Shown piece by piece: positions 9,941 to 21,862 of a DNA stretch of 64,000 bases (the stretch's first letter is position 1; the number at the start of each line of letters is the position of its first letter). This stretch comes from Leguminivora glycinivorella (taxonomy: Eukaryota; Arthropoda; Insecta; Lepidoptera; Tortricidae). Under the pieces are notes generated by a model, which did not search any database, was not told where the DNA came from, and worked only from the letters and a program-made list of their open reading frames with translations. The stretch is taken from contig NC_062991.1 in assembly GCF_023078275.1 (NCBI RefSeq), forward strand, positions 4,588,001 to 4,652,000. The letters are read 5' to 3'. The translations under genes were made by a program, and so were the position numbers.

Positions 9941-10385
9941 TTATCTCAGTGTCATGGGTACAATTTGTGTCTTATATGTATATTTAATTCTCAGGGATTA
10001 ATGGCGCGATATATTGAAACTCAGAAAAATCAGAAGTATGTTATTTATTTACTAGTAATGTGTGTGTATTTTATGTACGTTTAATCCTTATAAGGAATAA
10101 ATACACTACATATTTCCATTCACTCTGGTACAGTATGCGTTTCGGCAATATGGTTACAAGTTACCCATCGATATATATCGTATTAAGCGAAAAAACGTGT
10201 CAGTACATTTGTTTGATTGAGTTACGGGTCTTCTTAACCGCTGGCAAGAGATGCTTGGGGACTCGCATTTTGTGGCTTTCCATTTGACAAGCGTCCTTGT
10301 TATGTACTTGTGTAATCGGGACATGCTTATCAGATTTTTGTTCGAATTTCAGAGAGAAAGGAGTGACACGGAAACCACATTTGGA

Positions 10386-10512
10386 CGTAGTTACGCAGAA
10401 ACGTTCCAATCCATCTGAAATTGTCATTGAAATGAAAGACTTGTGTTTTTCATACAAGGTCTAAAACTTAATGACAATTTCATGTGGATTGGAACGTTTC
10501 TGCGTAACTACG
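10386..10512. mobile_element. fold-back element, 43-bp arms
   Basis: Arms 10386-10428 and 10470-10512 pair with two mismatches around a 41-base loop. Central arm word: CAGAAACGTTCCAATCCA. Arms this long with a short loop suggest a MITE; no target duplication identified. Confidence 0.8.
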
Positions 10513-10639
10513 ACCATTTTTACTGATTACGGCAATTTCAAAAAAGGGTTATGGTTTAGTAAGTACTTAGTTCGTTTTCCATTGATTTTATTAGTAGTGT
10601 GAAAAGAAAAATCGAAGGGTTTGAGTTTTATATACAAAT

Positions 10640-11404
10640 AACGTGTGTCTTGTTGATACGTCAACTAGCTCGGCAGAGCGAGCTCGTCTTCTTGCCACTG
10701 CGGAGTGGGAGTCGGGCCTGTGGTTGCAAGCAGTACCCTCACCATCCATAGGCACCTTACTCGACAACTCCACCTTCCGACTGGCGACATGTTTGCGTCT
10801 GGGGATTACAACTAACGTCCCCCATCGCTGCCGCTGTGGTACCATGGTGGATAGCCATTGGCATCATGGGCTCTCCTGTGGCAGAAGCGCCGGCCGCATA
10901 CCCCGACATGCCGGCATCAACGATATCATCCGAAGGGCCTTTGTCAGTGTCAAAGTCCCAGCCATCCTTGAGCCAGTCGGCCTGGCAAGGGACGATGGCA
11001 AGAGGCCCGACGGTATGACTCTGGTGCCTTGGAAGTTGGGTCGGCCTCTGGTTTGGGATGCCACGTGTGTTGACACACTTGCGCCGTCCCATCTTCAGGG
11101 CACCAGCGGTGGTGCTGGTCATGCGGCGTCTGTGGCCGAAGACCTCAAGCGCCGCAAATATGCTACCCTTGGCAGCAGTTACATTTTTGCGGCGTTTGGT
11201 GTGGAAACACTGGGGCCATGGGGGCCAAGCGCGCGTCAGATGTACAAGGAACTAGCGGCGCGCCTTATTGACGTTACAGGTGACCAGAGGGCTGGCCAAT
11301 ATTTTGCTCAACGCATTAGCATTGCCATCCAACGTGGCAATGCGGCCAGCCTTCTGGGCACACTGCCCGGTGGCAGCGACTTGGGCAAGGTTTTTTATTT
11401 ATAA
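10640..11404 (+). pseudogene. LINE ORF2 C-terminal fragment (CxCG...HxxH...C type)
   Basis: An open frame of about 254 codons, 5' truncated, ending in a stop at 11402. It contains a zinc-knuckle-like RCRCG...HWHHGLSC motif, then GRIPRH, NDIIRRAF, DDGKRPDGMT, LVWDATCVDT and a terminal QRISIAIQRGNAAS. I recognise this arrangement as the C-terminal end of a non-LTR retrotransposon polyprotein but cannot assign the clade. The reverse transcriptase itself is missing. Related terminal motifs recur at 33899-34085, 49505-49600 and 54235-54335. GC content is well above the flanks, which fits a recent insertion. Confidence 0.75.
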
Positions 11405-12364
11405 GTTATTTTAATTTAATCTAATTTATTTTATTTATTATTATTTCTAAGCTTATTTATAGTTGTTATGATGTTTGTTTCTCAATAACGTGTTTATGAT
11501 ATGCCTAGGAATTTAACATTCGAGTCTTTAGATCAGCCAGTGACATTGGCATACGAAATATATTTGTGGCGTTCTCAATTCAAAGGCACCTAAGTATCGC
11601 TTAAGCATAATAAGGACTTAAGGATGCTCTAACAGCTTATTCGTATGTGATGGACGAATATTGATTATGTAAAGAAACTATATGGTACCTTTTACATAAG
11701 AACGTCACATATAGTCCATTCCCAAGTTCATCGACCTAGCACAATGACCTAATGACAAGATTGAACACGATAACCGTGCTAGGCCTGAAGCCCTCTGGGC
11801 ATGTTAGTGATTACCGTGCTAGCACGACTCAGTACTTGTACTGTCTATACAATAGATGATTTCCCTGTACTAGGTAAGATTACGTCAAATTGATTTGAAA
11901 GGATTCAAATAAGTACTTCAAATAATGATCTAGAAAGAACCGGCTAGTGGGTCTAGTGATTCTTACAAATTAAATACATAGGTACTTATCTAATGTAAAA
12001 CTTAAAGATTAAGAACATAACTTTGAGATAGATTAGATATGAGCAATTCCCGGCCACTTTGTACATAGCCACGTCAGCAAACTTTAATTGATCCTATTTT
12101 GTTACCAACATTTAGTAATATAAGTCGACTTTCGTAAGATATATACGGGTTAATTGTTATAATTAAGAAAATATAGATACTAGAGAACCTTAATGACGAA
12201 ATAAAACTTAATAAAATCTCAATTCATCAACAAAATAGGAATGGAATGGAAATATGAATTAATAAAAACAAATTTAACTTTTTCCTTAATTTTTGTACAA
12301 ACTTATCGAGAACTGCTGTTGTAAGCGTTACGGATACTCGGTTTTGAAATAGTTAGGGGGATTG
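11405..12364. other. no recognised feature
   Basis: AT-rich DNA after the LINE stop. TTATTTA runs to 11460 may belong to the LINE tail. No other structure seen. Confidence 0.5.
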
Positions 12365-12464
12365 AGACGGTACGAGAACTCGCATACGAGTTTTATTACA
12401 TTGCGGTATTTGATAATGTAACTAAAAACGCATGCGAGTTCGCACGCCGTCTAAATCAGGCTTT
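12365..12464. mobile_element. MITE with CGAACTCGCATGCG-type arms, copy 2
   Basis: Inverse of the element at 9691-9817: ACGAGAACTCGCATACGAG on the left, TTACATTGCGGTATTTGAT inside, ACGCATGCGAGTTCGCACG on the right. Confidence 0.75.
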
Positions 12465-12651
12465 AGTGGTATTTTTGTCCAATAAATTTTGACATACCGT
12501 TAAAAAAAAATTAAAATGGTATTTGTTTAGATTAAATGCCTTTTTCCATTACGGATATGGTAGTAAAAGGTACTAATGTATGTAGTTTCGAGTTCTTTTT
12601 ATAATTACTAATTACTCGCAACAATAATGAACATTACGAAACTTTCTGTAA

Positions 12652-12880
12652 CTTACATACATACATACATACAATCACGCCTGTATCCCATAAAGGGGTA
12701 GGCAGAGCACATGAACTACTCAAGTTTCAGTGCCACTCTTGGCAAAAAGGGGTTGAAAGAAAACGAAAATTGTGACATTGCAGTGACAGGTTGCCAGCCT
12801 CTCGCCTACGCCACAATTTAACCCATATCCCACAGTTGACTTCTACGACACCCACGGGAAGAAAGGGACCACACGGGCAC
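12652..12880 (-). mobile_element. CATA-ended interspersed repeat, copy 1
   Basis: (CATA)n, then AATCACGCCTGTATCCCATA, GGGGTAGGCAGAGCACATGA, GTGACAGGTTGCCAGCCTC and GACACCCACGGGAAGAAAGG. A near-identical copy lies at 24843-25106 and a diverged one at 40138-40315. The simple-repeat end suggests the 3' end of a retroelement on the minus strand, but no coding part is present. Confidence 0.65.
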
Positions 12881-14667
12881 TTTCTGTAACTTGTGATGAA
12901 ATAATAGGCGACCAACCACGTTGTAGCATTTCAGACGAGAATATTCGGAAGAAATTATAGGCATTGCCTTATCCTTACTCTTAAAATCTTTGACCGCAGG
13001 TGTAAATTCAGTACAAAAACCGCCTTAAGCTTTTTAGCCATAACGGGCTTAAGATCGCAAATAAATAAAAGAGTAAATAAAACATTTATATTCCAACATA
13101 AATAGTCTGGCCTAAAGTGTATTATGAGAGAACAGGTGATGTCAAAACGGAGACGCTCTTTGTCTTCTTGGATTTTCGTACATACACTGGTGGACACTAA
13201 ACACCAAATTAAATAAAAAAAAAATATTGGGGGACACCGTTCCACTCGATTGTCTGTCCAAACACACTACACTCACGTTTGTTCAATTCTGACTTCTGAT
13301 TATGAAATTAACCGTGAATCATTCAAAACTCTTACTGTATTAAAAATGTTAAAATCGAACTGTCATTTACATATAGCTTCGTGTTTACACTTAACACGGC
13401 CGCCATTGTACAAATACAGCTGCGTACCAAAATTTACAATCAGAGCTACGGGGTGGGATTTTATTTGAATAATTTAAGAGGCATCGCGCGCCCGACTCAC
13501 GATCTTATCACTAAATAGCGTTCACACCCCCCTTAAAATGAGGATGTGGTGGATGGTAACATTTGTGGGACTGTTATGGGCATGTATTTACTTGGTAACA
13601 TTTACCATTGGGGTCATAGATTTGTATGAGAATAGTGTGATCACAAGCAAATATTTTCAAGAACTTTAGCATCGGATTCTGAAGATGCAGATTTTTTTGT
13701 ATATTATTTTTCAGACACAGTTTAATCGCTATCACCAATTTGTCCAAGATTCATACAAAAACATGTAGTGCCTGGTTAGACTAGATAGTTTAATAGTTAA
13801 ACTGTAAAATTAACCGAACTTTCAATTGCGGTATTTCCAGACCGTTACGAAGTACGAACCTTACAGTTAAATGTAAACTTCCAACCGATATAGATGTAAT
13901 GTGCGTATTATCGTATTTGTGCAGTAAAGTACTACCATATTTATTGTAAGAAATGTAATGTTCAAATGAAATGAAACTTGTAGAATGTACTAGTTACACT
14001 TAACAGAATCTAACTTTTTGTTTGAACCATAGAGCACGTAGGCGCTATTTTAACCAAAAAACTTGTTTAACGAATATGAAAATTGGTTGTTTTTTTTCTC
14101 AGTGTATAACTGTGCACTGAAATACGACCATAATTTAAATTTATTACCGTATCCACCCACGATATGTTCACACATCTCAGTCCAAATGTTGCCGTACCAA
14201 TAAAACCCTAAGGTGTTGAAGCGAGTGTTAAGGCAGTACAGGTACAGGGTAGATCGCAGATTAGGGCCCGTTTTGTATCTTGGAATAATTTAATAACGCT
14301 GAAAGGGTGAAAATGGTAATTTAATGAGTTAAGTACGTTTTGTTATGGGATAAGATTTTGGTGTGATTTTATACGAGTAAATTGTAGCGAAGCGTTGATA
14401 TCCTTTTGTGTCATTATAATGTACAATAAAAACTGTTTGTGTTCAATTGACTAACAAAACGATTCATTGTAAGAATACCGCCAGTGTCATGGAAAATGAT
14501 ATTCACTGTATGACGAAACTAAACAGCATCCCCAAACAATTATTTAAATACTACAATGAAAAAATACATACATATTCTCAAGTATAGACTCTAAACTAAT
14601 AAATCTACTAATAAATTTTAACCGACTTCAATTCCAAGACTGCGGAGTAGGTATCTAAGTTAGAATT
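12881..14667. other. mostly featureless AT-rich DNA
   Basis: Contains only a short SINE-A tail fragment near 13205-13240 (AATATTGGGGGACACC). Open frames are short and unrecognised. Confidence 0.4.
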
Positions 14668-14811
14668 CGTCACTACTTTTAAAAAATCTCGTATCTCATG
14701 CTTCTCCTCAAAGTTAAAACGCAGTAAGTCTATATGCATTTCATACATACGTACTACAATTTTCTTTTCATTGACAGACGAAGATATAAGTTTTTTTTTA
14801 AAGTAGTGACG
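14668..14811. mobile_element. 144-bp MITE with 4-bp target duplication, copy 1
   Basis: Terminal inverted repeats CGTCACTACTTTT / AAAGTAGTGACG flanked on both sides by AATT (14664-14667 and 14812-14815). A second 144-bp copy at 62556-62699 is about 94% similar by eye and flanked by ATAT. Both copies are open on the minus strand across their full length. A 4-bp duplication is compatible with Sola-like transposases, but superfamily is not established. Confidence 0.85.
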
Positions 14812-15471
14812 AATTGTCTTCAAATATGACCTATTTTTCTTGTCCTAACCTGTAAACCACATCGATATTCTCATTGGCCATAAAACCACACATAAATGAG
14901 ATTTTTATAACCATTTAATATCAAAGTCTCGGTCATAATGTTTATGGTATTGTAAAAAGTTACTGCCATTTTATTACCTTGTTACTTTTACTAATTCTAT
15001 TATATGCAAACTATGTGTAAAATTTTATATTATTTGAAAGGCGTAATATTTTTATAGTTTTCAGGAACGCGCGGTGGCTTATATCTCCGTAACTAAGTAG
15101 AATACCTGTATAAACAATTTTACTATAACTTTCATCAATAAAGTTTTACATGTACTTTATCTTTTAACTAATATATACGTACATGCCTGAACGCTAAGAT
15201 TACCAATTTCCCGAGGAACCCTAAAAATAAATTTCTATACAAAGAAACACATTTGTTACTATCACGCGATGTTTTGGGGTATAATGTATACTTGCCACAG
15301 AACAGAACAGAATAGCCACTCTTTATAAAGGTACAATCTTCACTTACCTACCCACCTAGACCACAGTACTTTAAGGCAGTCACAATAAATCGTAAACTAG
15401 TAACTGTCTCTGGTCTTTTCATAAAAAAAAATTCTGGGGAATAACTACGCAAGTAAAAATTAATACCGACT

Positions 15472-15600
15472 TGTGATGTGGAGCGTAAATGATAACTACT
15501 TCGTATGGAGTATACGTTTAATGTGTCTTAAATAACAAGTACATGCCAATATATACTAAGCTATGCACATGTGTGGGTAAGGTGTGGTACACACACTACA
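15472..15600. repeat. 129-bp segment identical to 18395-18523, copy 1
   Basis: Begins TGTGATGTGGAGCG and ends ACACACTACA; no difference from the second copy by eye. Ends form an imperfect inverted repeat (TGTGATGTG versus TGTAGTGTG). Flanks differ and no target duplication is visible. Confidence 0.9.
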
Positions 15601-18394
15601 CCTTCCCCCTCAGAGAAAAAAAAAATATTGTTCTATACTATGAGGAATATTTTTTTTTTTAATTAAAAAAAAAAGAATTACACAAAGTAAAAAGTAAGGA
15701 AGACTATCTAATGTAAGCAAAAGCTCTTAGTGAAAGTATGTATTATACAAAATTAAATCTTTTTTTTATACAAGTATTAGGTAGGTACAGTAAAAACACT
15801 TTGAAGTTGAAAGAAAGAATATTTGCTGAATAATAAATTCAATTTAAAGAGTTACTCATACATTTTTCAATAAATGAAAATTACAAGTTATACAAAATTT
15901 GTCTAAAATAAACACAAATTTCCATTATACGCTAGGCACCATACAATAGTTATTACCATGGGTGGGTACCCATGTATTTTTATAAAGGTTATACAACTTA
16001 TAGGTTATACAGTTACTTTTATGACGGCGTTGATGACGAAACGTGTGTTAAACAATATACCTATTTATATAAAACTAAGCAGAAAAGACTACGAATAACA
16101 TCATAGACTTAAAAAAAACCTTAAAACCATCACTAAGTAGGTATATATTTCATTTCCACAGACAAATAAGTATCCGTCGATACATTTTAAATCCAAATTC
16201 AACGTACGTTAAGAGTATATAATTCCAACCCTGGGTACCTGGGAACAATCATATTTCTTATTTCATAATTTACTGACTTGCAAGTATTATTTTTAATTGA
16301 TAGACGTCTTCATTTTGTTTATTATAATAATAACATTGTATATAGTTGTGCATCTAAAGCGTGCTTCTCTTTTTTATGGCAAGGGTACACAACGCATTTA
16401 CTTACCTGGCCGGCCGACCTTACATATTTATTTATTTATTTGCTCAGGATACAAGGATATTTATTTTTAAGCGCGCACACATACAATATATTTACTCACA
16501 CAGGCAGTTCTTTTAACACGTCCTTACATAATAACCTTCCATGTGTCCAAGGAGTCTTCACGATTGATGCTCGATCAAATCATGATCAGATCTCCAAGGA
16601 TTCCCTACCTGCCTTGTACCCTGGCGTACCCTTACTATACCATATCGCTCATGACCCCTCTCGGGCTGCCGATGATACGATAGGCATATTTATAAGTATA
16701 TCGATTCAGTAACACTCATTAAAAAAAACATTCAATTACCAACCACAATCAAACCAACACCATAAAACTTCAACAAATAAGAATTTCAACAACCCTTGGT
16801 TGATCAGACCAGTCGCTCTTTGAAAAACATACCTGCTTCAGTTTACTCGACTTCCAAAATCTCGCACACATACCTAATTTCAAAACACAAACCATTCTTT
16901 TCTATTCCACCCTTTACTTATAAGTACATAAAATTACCAACATTAATAAAACCTCTAGCCATAAAATCCGTCGCAAAATAAAACAAAACTTGACACTCCT
17001 ATACCTAAATAACAAAAACTTTTCATATACCAACAAATTCCATATCCATTTTACACCAATTTAAAATAATCCAACTTTTTATCTCTTATTAGATCTTAAA
17101 TATATTTATTTTCCACACATTGTTAAATCCGTAAAACATATTATAGTCAATTCCGAGAAAAAAATCTGAAACATTCAAGTAGGTACATTATTATTTCTTA
17201 ACAATCTAGTTTTAAATACCAATTTTCAGTTTAATATGGTCAAAAGTCGGTAAGATTATAATTATATGCAATTGCCAAGTTAAATACGATAATTTTGAAG
17301 TAATCTAAATTATTGCACAATACATTAATAATGCATTATGTTGAAACTGAAATTCGAGACGTAATAACAGAAGCTACATACCGATCCCTTATATGTGAAC
17401 ACGTGTCGCGGATGACGCGGCCCACCTGTACGCTATGACGAATGTTGTATCCAAGTGCACGAAATCATTTGTTAAGTTTACCAATTTGAATGCAAAGTAG
17501 AGATCGAATGATTTAATATTAAAACGTGCCGCACTTTTAATTTAACCATATTACCATTTCGTCATCAAGCAGCATTTAATTAGATTCCACATAATATTTA
17601 ATTTGCATATGCATGGTATTCCTACATCGCAATATTATTAAACTTAATTTCCGTAAATAATAGAAATTGCTAATATTACGTACACATAGACACAATTTTG
17701 AAACTTAATTTTTATTACCTACTCAAAAAACGAAATTTAAAATAGTTATCTAATGAAAATAATGCATATAACACGCTTCATATTTATTTTAAACATAAGA
17801 AGAAACTGTCAATCAACTGCTTATACTTATTAACTAAAACCATATTAACCACCTAGTTTAGATTACGACCATGCCATGACCGTTGTGTGGCGGGACCAGG
17901 ACTTCGTGTCCAGTCTCCTCGTTGTCGCGTCCAACGTCGGCAAGGCCACGCCCGGGGTCCGTGACGCGAACAATCTCCCAGCTGCAATGTCCTTACAACT
18001 TATAACTTGCCACTTTCGTTTATTCGAAAAAAAAAATGATTTATTTTCAAAATCTCCTGATAACATGAGTCTATTAAGTAGATATTAGAAATGTAATTTA
18101 GTCCACACTGCACATATTTTTTTTTATTTGCAATAAGCACCAATCCGTAACTTTCGATTTAGTCTCTGTAACCTTTTCACTTTCACTATATGATACTCAT
18201 ATATTTGATATATTAGTCCAATCCGTAAGTTCTATTTATTCTCTTGAAACTTTTCACTGTCACTATAAATATATAATAGTCCTTTTCATTCACTTAGAGT
18301 TCCAAATATTTATTTACGAAAGTTCACGGTCAGTAATACTGGCTGGCGCGGCGCGCCGCCAGTGCAGCTCGAGGCCGCACTGGCAGGATCGCCA
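15601..18394. other. AT-rich DNA with one GC patch
   Basis: No element recognised from 15601 to 17860 apart from poly-A and poly-T runs. 17868-17995 is a GC-rich patch, open on both strands for about 40 codons, with no family I recognise. 18342-18361 is a short GC palindrome (CTGGCGCGGCGCGCCGCCAG). Confidence 0.4.
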
Positions 18395-18523
18395 TGTGAT
18401 GTGGAGCGTAAATGATAACTACTTCGTATGGAGTATACGTTTAATGTGTCTTAAATAACAAGTACATGCCAATATATACTAAGCTATGCACATGTGTGGG
18501 TAAGGTGTGGTACACACACTACA
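18395..18523. repeat. 129-bp segment identical to 15472-15600, copy 2
   Basis: Identical to copy 1, 2.9 kb away, in the same orientation. It directly abuts the repeat beginning AGCGTGTCGGGCC at 18524, so it probably inserted at or near that element's end. Confidence 0.9.
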
Positions 18524-18665
18524 AGCGTGTCGGGCCAGGCTCAGTGTAGGGTTCCGTAGTTTTCCGTATTTTTCTCAAAAACTACTGAACCTATCAAGTT
18601 CAAAACAATTTTCCTAGAAAGTCTTTACAAAGTTCTACTTTTGTGATTTTTTAAGCAACTGAAGA
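18524..18665 (+). repeat. AGCGTGTCGGGCC repeat, copy 1
   Basis: Matches 63810-63940 over at least 120 bases (GCTCAGTGTAGGGTTCCGTA, TTTTCTCAAAAACTACTGAA). The other copy is preceded by CCGGCCAAG, lost here next to the 129-bp segment. Confidence 0.8.
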
Positions 18666-19308
18666 TATAAGAAAATATCGAAAGTCGCGCTAGTGTCGCC
18701 ATTAACTAATGTAGTGACCAACTTTTGAGCGCAACAAATGAAGAAGCGATCACTTTGCAGCCGGCATGTTACCACGAATTCAACATTATTATAATGGTGC
18801 CGATACAGACAATGGTTATATGGAGTGTACAATCTGTGTCTACTTACTCTATGCCCTAGGCATAACGTACACCGGTATAAATTACATCGTTACAATCTAT
18901 TATGGCCGTTTAAAAACTTGTGCACCTTAATGGGACTGTTCGTCATACAAATATGGGTTTAATTTGTGTTAAGTGTGTAATTGATTATGATTACTTGTAA
19001 CGTTTAGTAAGAACAAAGAGGTAGGAATAAAAAATAACAAAAAAAATTATAATCCCTTGAATGCCGCGTGTGGTGCTGTGGATCTTGGCAAAATGAAGGC
19101 TTGATAATGGTTTATAGCTGCTAGTCTTTGGCGGTCAAAGGGTTAAGAAATCATGTTACAAAGTTAATACTAGCGAATTGTTTAAAATATCTAAGATTTA
19201 ATGCAAAAGTAAGTACCTATAGGTACTTATCTCTATCTGTCTGATACCTCTGTCATGGGCCTGTGTCTGTCCAAAACTCCCACACTCGGATGGTAATGTT
19301 TTATAATA

Positions 19309-19506
19309 GTACTACGATACAAGCACGGAAAAAAGGTGCGCAAGTTCGAAACAAGTAGCAAGTGACGACCGAAGGTTGTTTTAAATCGACACGAATTACG
19401 AATTTCCTTTTCGCACGTGTATCGTGTGACGTTTTTTAGTACCTACAGATGGCCATTAGAAGTTTCGACCTTACAAGAATTGAACCACTTCTAGCACTAA
19501 TGCGTA
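19309..19506. repeat. CGATACAAGTGCG-family repeat, copy 1
   Basis: Contains TACGATACAAGCACGGAAAA, TTAAATCGACACGAATTACG, TTTCGCACGTGTATCGTG and a CCACTTCTAGCACTAATGCG end. Diverged relative of the palindromic element at 38933-39310. Confidence 0.7.
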
Positions 19507-19518
19507 AGTAAGGAAGTA

Positions 19519-19750
19519 TAGGTGAAAACCTGAAGAAAGTCACCTGTTGTATGTGTGAGTGACGTGTTCGAATAGAGAACACATATTTAAAATTAGTAAC
19601 ACAAACAAAACAAACGCCTATTCGAACACGTCACTCACACATACAACAGGTGACTTTCTTAAGTTTTTCACCTATAAGTGTTTTTCTGCACCATCTGTGT
19701 AGAAAAACCACAAACAAAACAAACGCCTATTAGAACACGTCACTCACACC
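19519..19750. repeat. fold-back with 57-bp arms plus a direct-repeat arm
   Basis: Arms 19519-19575 and 19618-19674 pair almost perfectly (GTCACCTGTTGTATGTGTGA and its complement). A further partial arm copy at 19709-19750 repeats 19600-19641 with one change. This suggests a fold-back element with a second partial copy next to it. Confidence 0.8.
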
Positions 19751-19768
19751 GTTGCATAACCCCTATTT

Positions 19769-20284
19769 AAGACGATACTGTAGGGGTCAATTCTCCATAC
19801 AAACGCTCTCGACTATTTCCTCCCTGGTTTTTGAAGATAGAGCAATGATTTTTTCAACAGAGATTGTTATTATTTTTATCTGTGTCGGACCGTTTTGATT
19901 TTTTTGATATTCTGCTTTTTAAAGATTCTAGAGCCAATCAAAAATTTCTAAAAACGGCCTTTTTCATTGTGGCGCAAAAAAAAGTGTGATACTCAAGATT
20001 GGTAACAATTAACCAAAAAAGCTAAACGGTCCGACATAGATTATTTCATTGTTATTCAGATTCTCAAATGTTGTTCCAATTGATTAAGTTTTGAAGGAGG
20101 AAAGAGTCGAGAGCGGAACCTCGATTTTAAAGATTTTTTTGAAATATCTTTTGACTGAGTTGTTCTTAATGGACAATTTTTTTTTGATAAATCTAGTTAA
20201 TAACACTTGTATATTTAACTAAAATTCCCAAGTTGAAAGGGGGGCTCCTTTCCATTTTAGCATTTTCGCTACCATATCCTCTTT
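19769..20284. repeat. 0.5-kb interspersed repeat, copy 1
   Basis: Closely similar to 25587-26205 minus its insertion (GACGATAC at the left; AGTTGAAAGGGGGGCTCC and a CTACC-TATCCTCTT end at the right). An internal inverted pair reads CGCTCTCGACTATTTCCTCC on the left and GGAGGAAAGAGTCGAGAGCG on the right. Class unknown; no coding capacity. Confidence 0.75.
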
Positions 20285-20619
20285 AAATTCACCAGTCATC
20301 AGTTCCTAGAACTCCGCAATAAAATAAGGCAACCCATCCATTACGGGATGACTGCAGCTAAGGCTGTCCATTACCGAATTGAGCTAGGCCGCATTGCAGT
20401 GCCTAGATCAGGCTAACGCAGAATCCGTGCCACTCATGCTTAGGGTTTCGACAGTGTCAGAGGTTTTAGCCTACGAAATAGATTCTAACATTTTTCACGT
20501 GAATTAAATAAAAAAAAAAAAAACAGTCAAATTGAGAACCTCCCCCTTTACTTGAAGTCGGTTAAAAATAGACACATTTAGCTATTTTTATATATACAAG
20601 TAAAAGCGGAATACGCCAA
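20285..20619. other. unclassified, with a poly-A run
   Basis: Moderate-GC sequence followed by a 14-base A run near 20509-20522, which could be a retroelement tail. No recognised family. Confidence 0.35.
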
Positions 20620-21320
20620 AACTAAAACTAACCTACACCGATCGCCATTTGCAATCGGTGGCCATTTTGTTCTGAAGTACTTAATACGATCCAAGAGCTC
20701 TTAAGGGCCAATTAAGAGCCTGCCTGAGATCTACGTTTTAGTTACTTTAAATTTATTGGATTATACTAAAAAATACGTATTTGGAACACTTGACACTGAC
20801 AATTCTGTGCCTATTTCTGAGTTGATAAGTAACATTGTTACTCAGCGGCATATTTCCCTTTTTAACAGGCAATGAACGGCGAAGTGTCACTATCGAACGA
20901 AAGTTGTCACTATTGTGAAATAGGCCACAGAACCTAACTTCACCAATATACGGACTGAAATTAATGTCGCACTTCAAATTTACTAATGTATAGTAAAACA
21001 CATTTACACAAAACCTAACCTACACCAATATCCGCCATTTGCAATTGTCCGCCATTTTGTTGTAAATAACTATTTACACGTCCAAGAGCCTGAACTGAAA
21101 TTAATGTCATACTTAATAAAATTGACTAATTTATATTAAAAAAGCATTTGGACCCCGTTCTATAACCTATTTTCATCTCCCTGCCCAATCAAAAACTAAC
21201 CTACACCAATGTCCGCCATTTGCAATAGCCCGCCATTTTGTTATAAATCACTTAACACGGCCAAGAGCGCCTAAAGCCCCCCAATTAAGGCCCTGCACTG
21301 AAATTAGTGTCGTAGGGACA
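20620..21320. repeat. degenerate tandem array
   Basis: Three to four diverged units share AACCTACACCAAT, CCGCCATTTGCAAT, CGCCATTTTGTT, CCAAGAGC and CTGAAATTAATGTC. The first and second full units are separated by about 180 bp of unrelated sequence (20760-20925), the second and third follow more closely. No open frame. Confidence 0.65.
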
Positions 21321-21475
21321 AGTTATTACTTTTAGGGGTCATGAGAGGGGCAAGATCTGTTCAAGGTCAACCCTTAGACTGCGGTTGGTGATTAAAATTT
21401 TATTTGATGGTTTATTTAACACAGGGGTGTTGTCTCCGTTTCAGTTTAAGAGGGATAAGATACGACCTATTTAAG

Positions 21476-21812
21476 TCATCATCATCCTCCTTGCGTTATC
21501 CCGGCATTTGCCACGGCTCATGGGAGCTTGGGGTCCGCTTTGACAACTAATCCCAAGATTTGGCGTGGGCACTAGTTTTTACGAAAGCGACTGCCATCTG
21601 ACCTTCCAACCCGACGGGTAACTAGGCCTTATTGGAATTAGTCCGGTTTCCTCACGATGTTTTCCTTCACCGAAAAGCGGTTGGCAAATATCAAATGACA
21701 TTTCGCACATAAGTTTCGAAAAACTCATTGGTACGAGCCGGGGTTCGAACCCGCGACCTCCGGATCGTAAGTCGCACGCTCTTACCGCTAGGCCACCGGC
21801 GCTTCGACGACC
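21476..21812 (-). mobile_element. tRNA-headed SINE family B
   Basis: On the minus strand the head (21735-21812) reads GGTGGCCTAGCGGTAAGAGC (A box) and GGTTCGAACCC (B box). The body includes ATTTGATATTTGCCAACCGC, AATTCCAATAAGGCCTAGTT and CAAATCTTGGGATTAGTTGT, and the 3' end is GAGGATGATGATGA. Full length. Transcribed by pol III and moved by a LINE, from general SINE biology. Other copies: 57451-57717, 29433-29693 and a fragment at 63500-63560. Confidence 0.85.
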
Positions 21813-21862
21813 TATTTAAGTATACTTTAATATTCAAAACCGGGTTACAAATTATATAAATA

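Noticed and set aside
15472..15600. Solo LTR
   Set aside because: TG...CA ends fit, but neither copy has a 4-6 bp target duplication and 129 bp is short; left as an unclassified segment.
16278..16712. 144-codon plus-strand ORF
   Set aside because: Low-complexity, aromatic-rich peptide from AT-rich DNA with no motif I recognise and no good start context.
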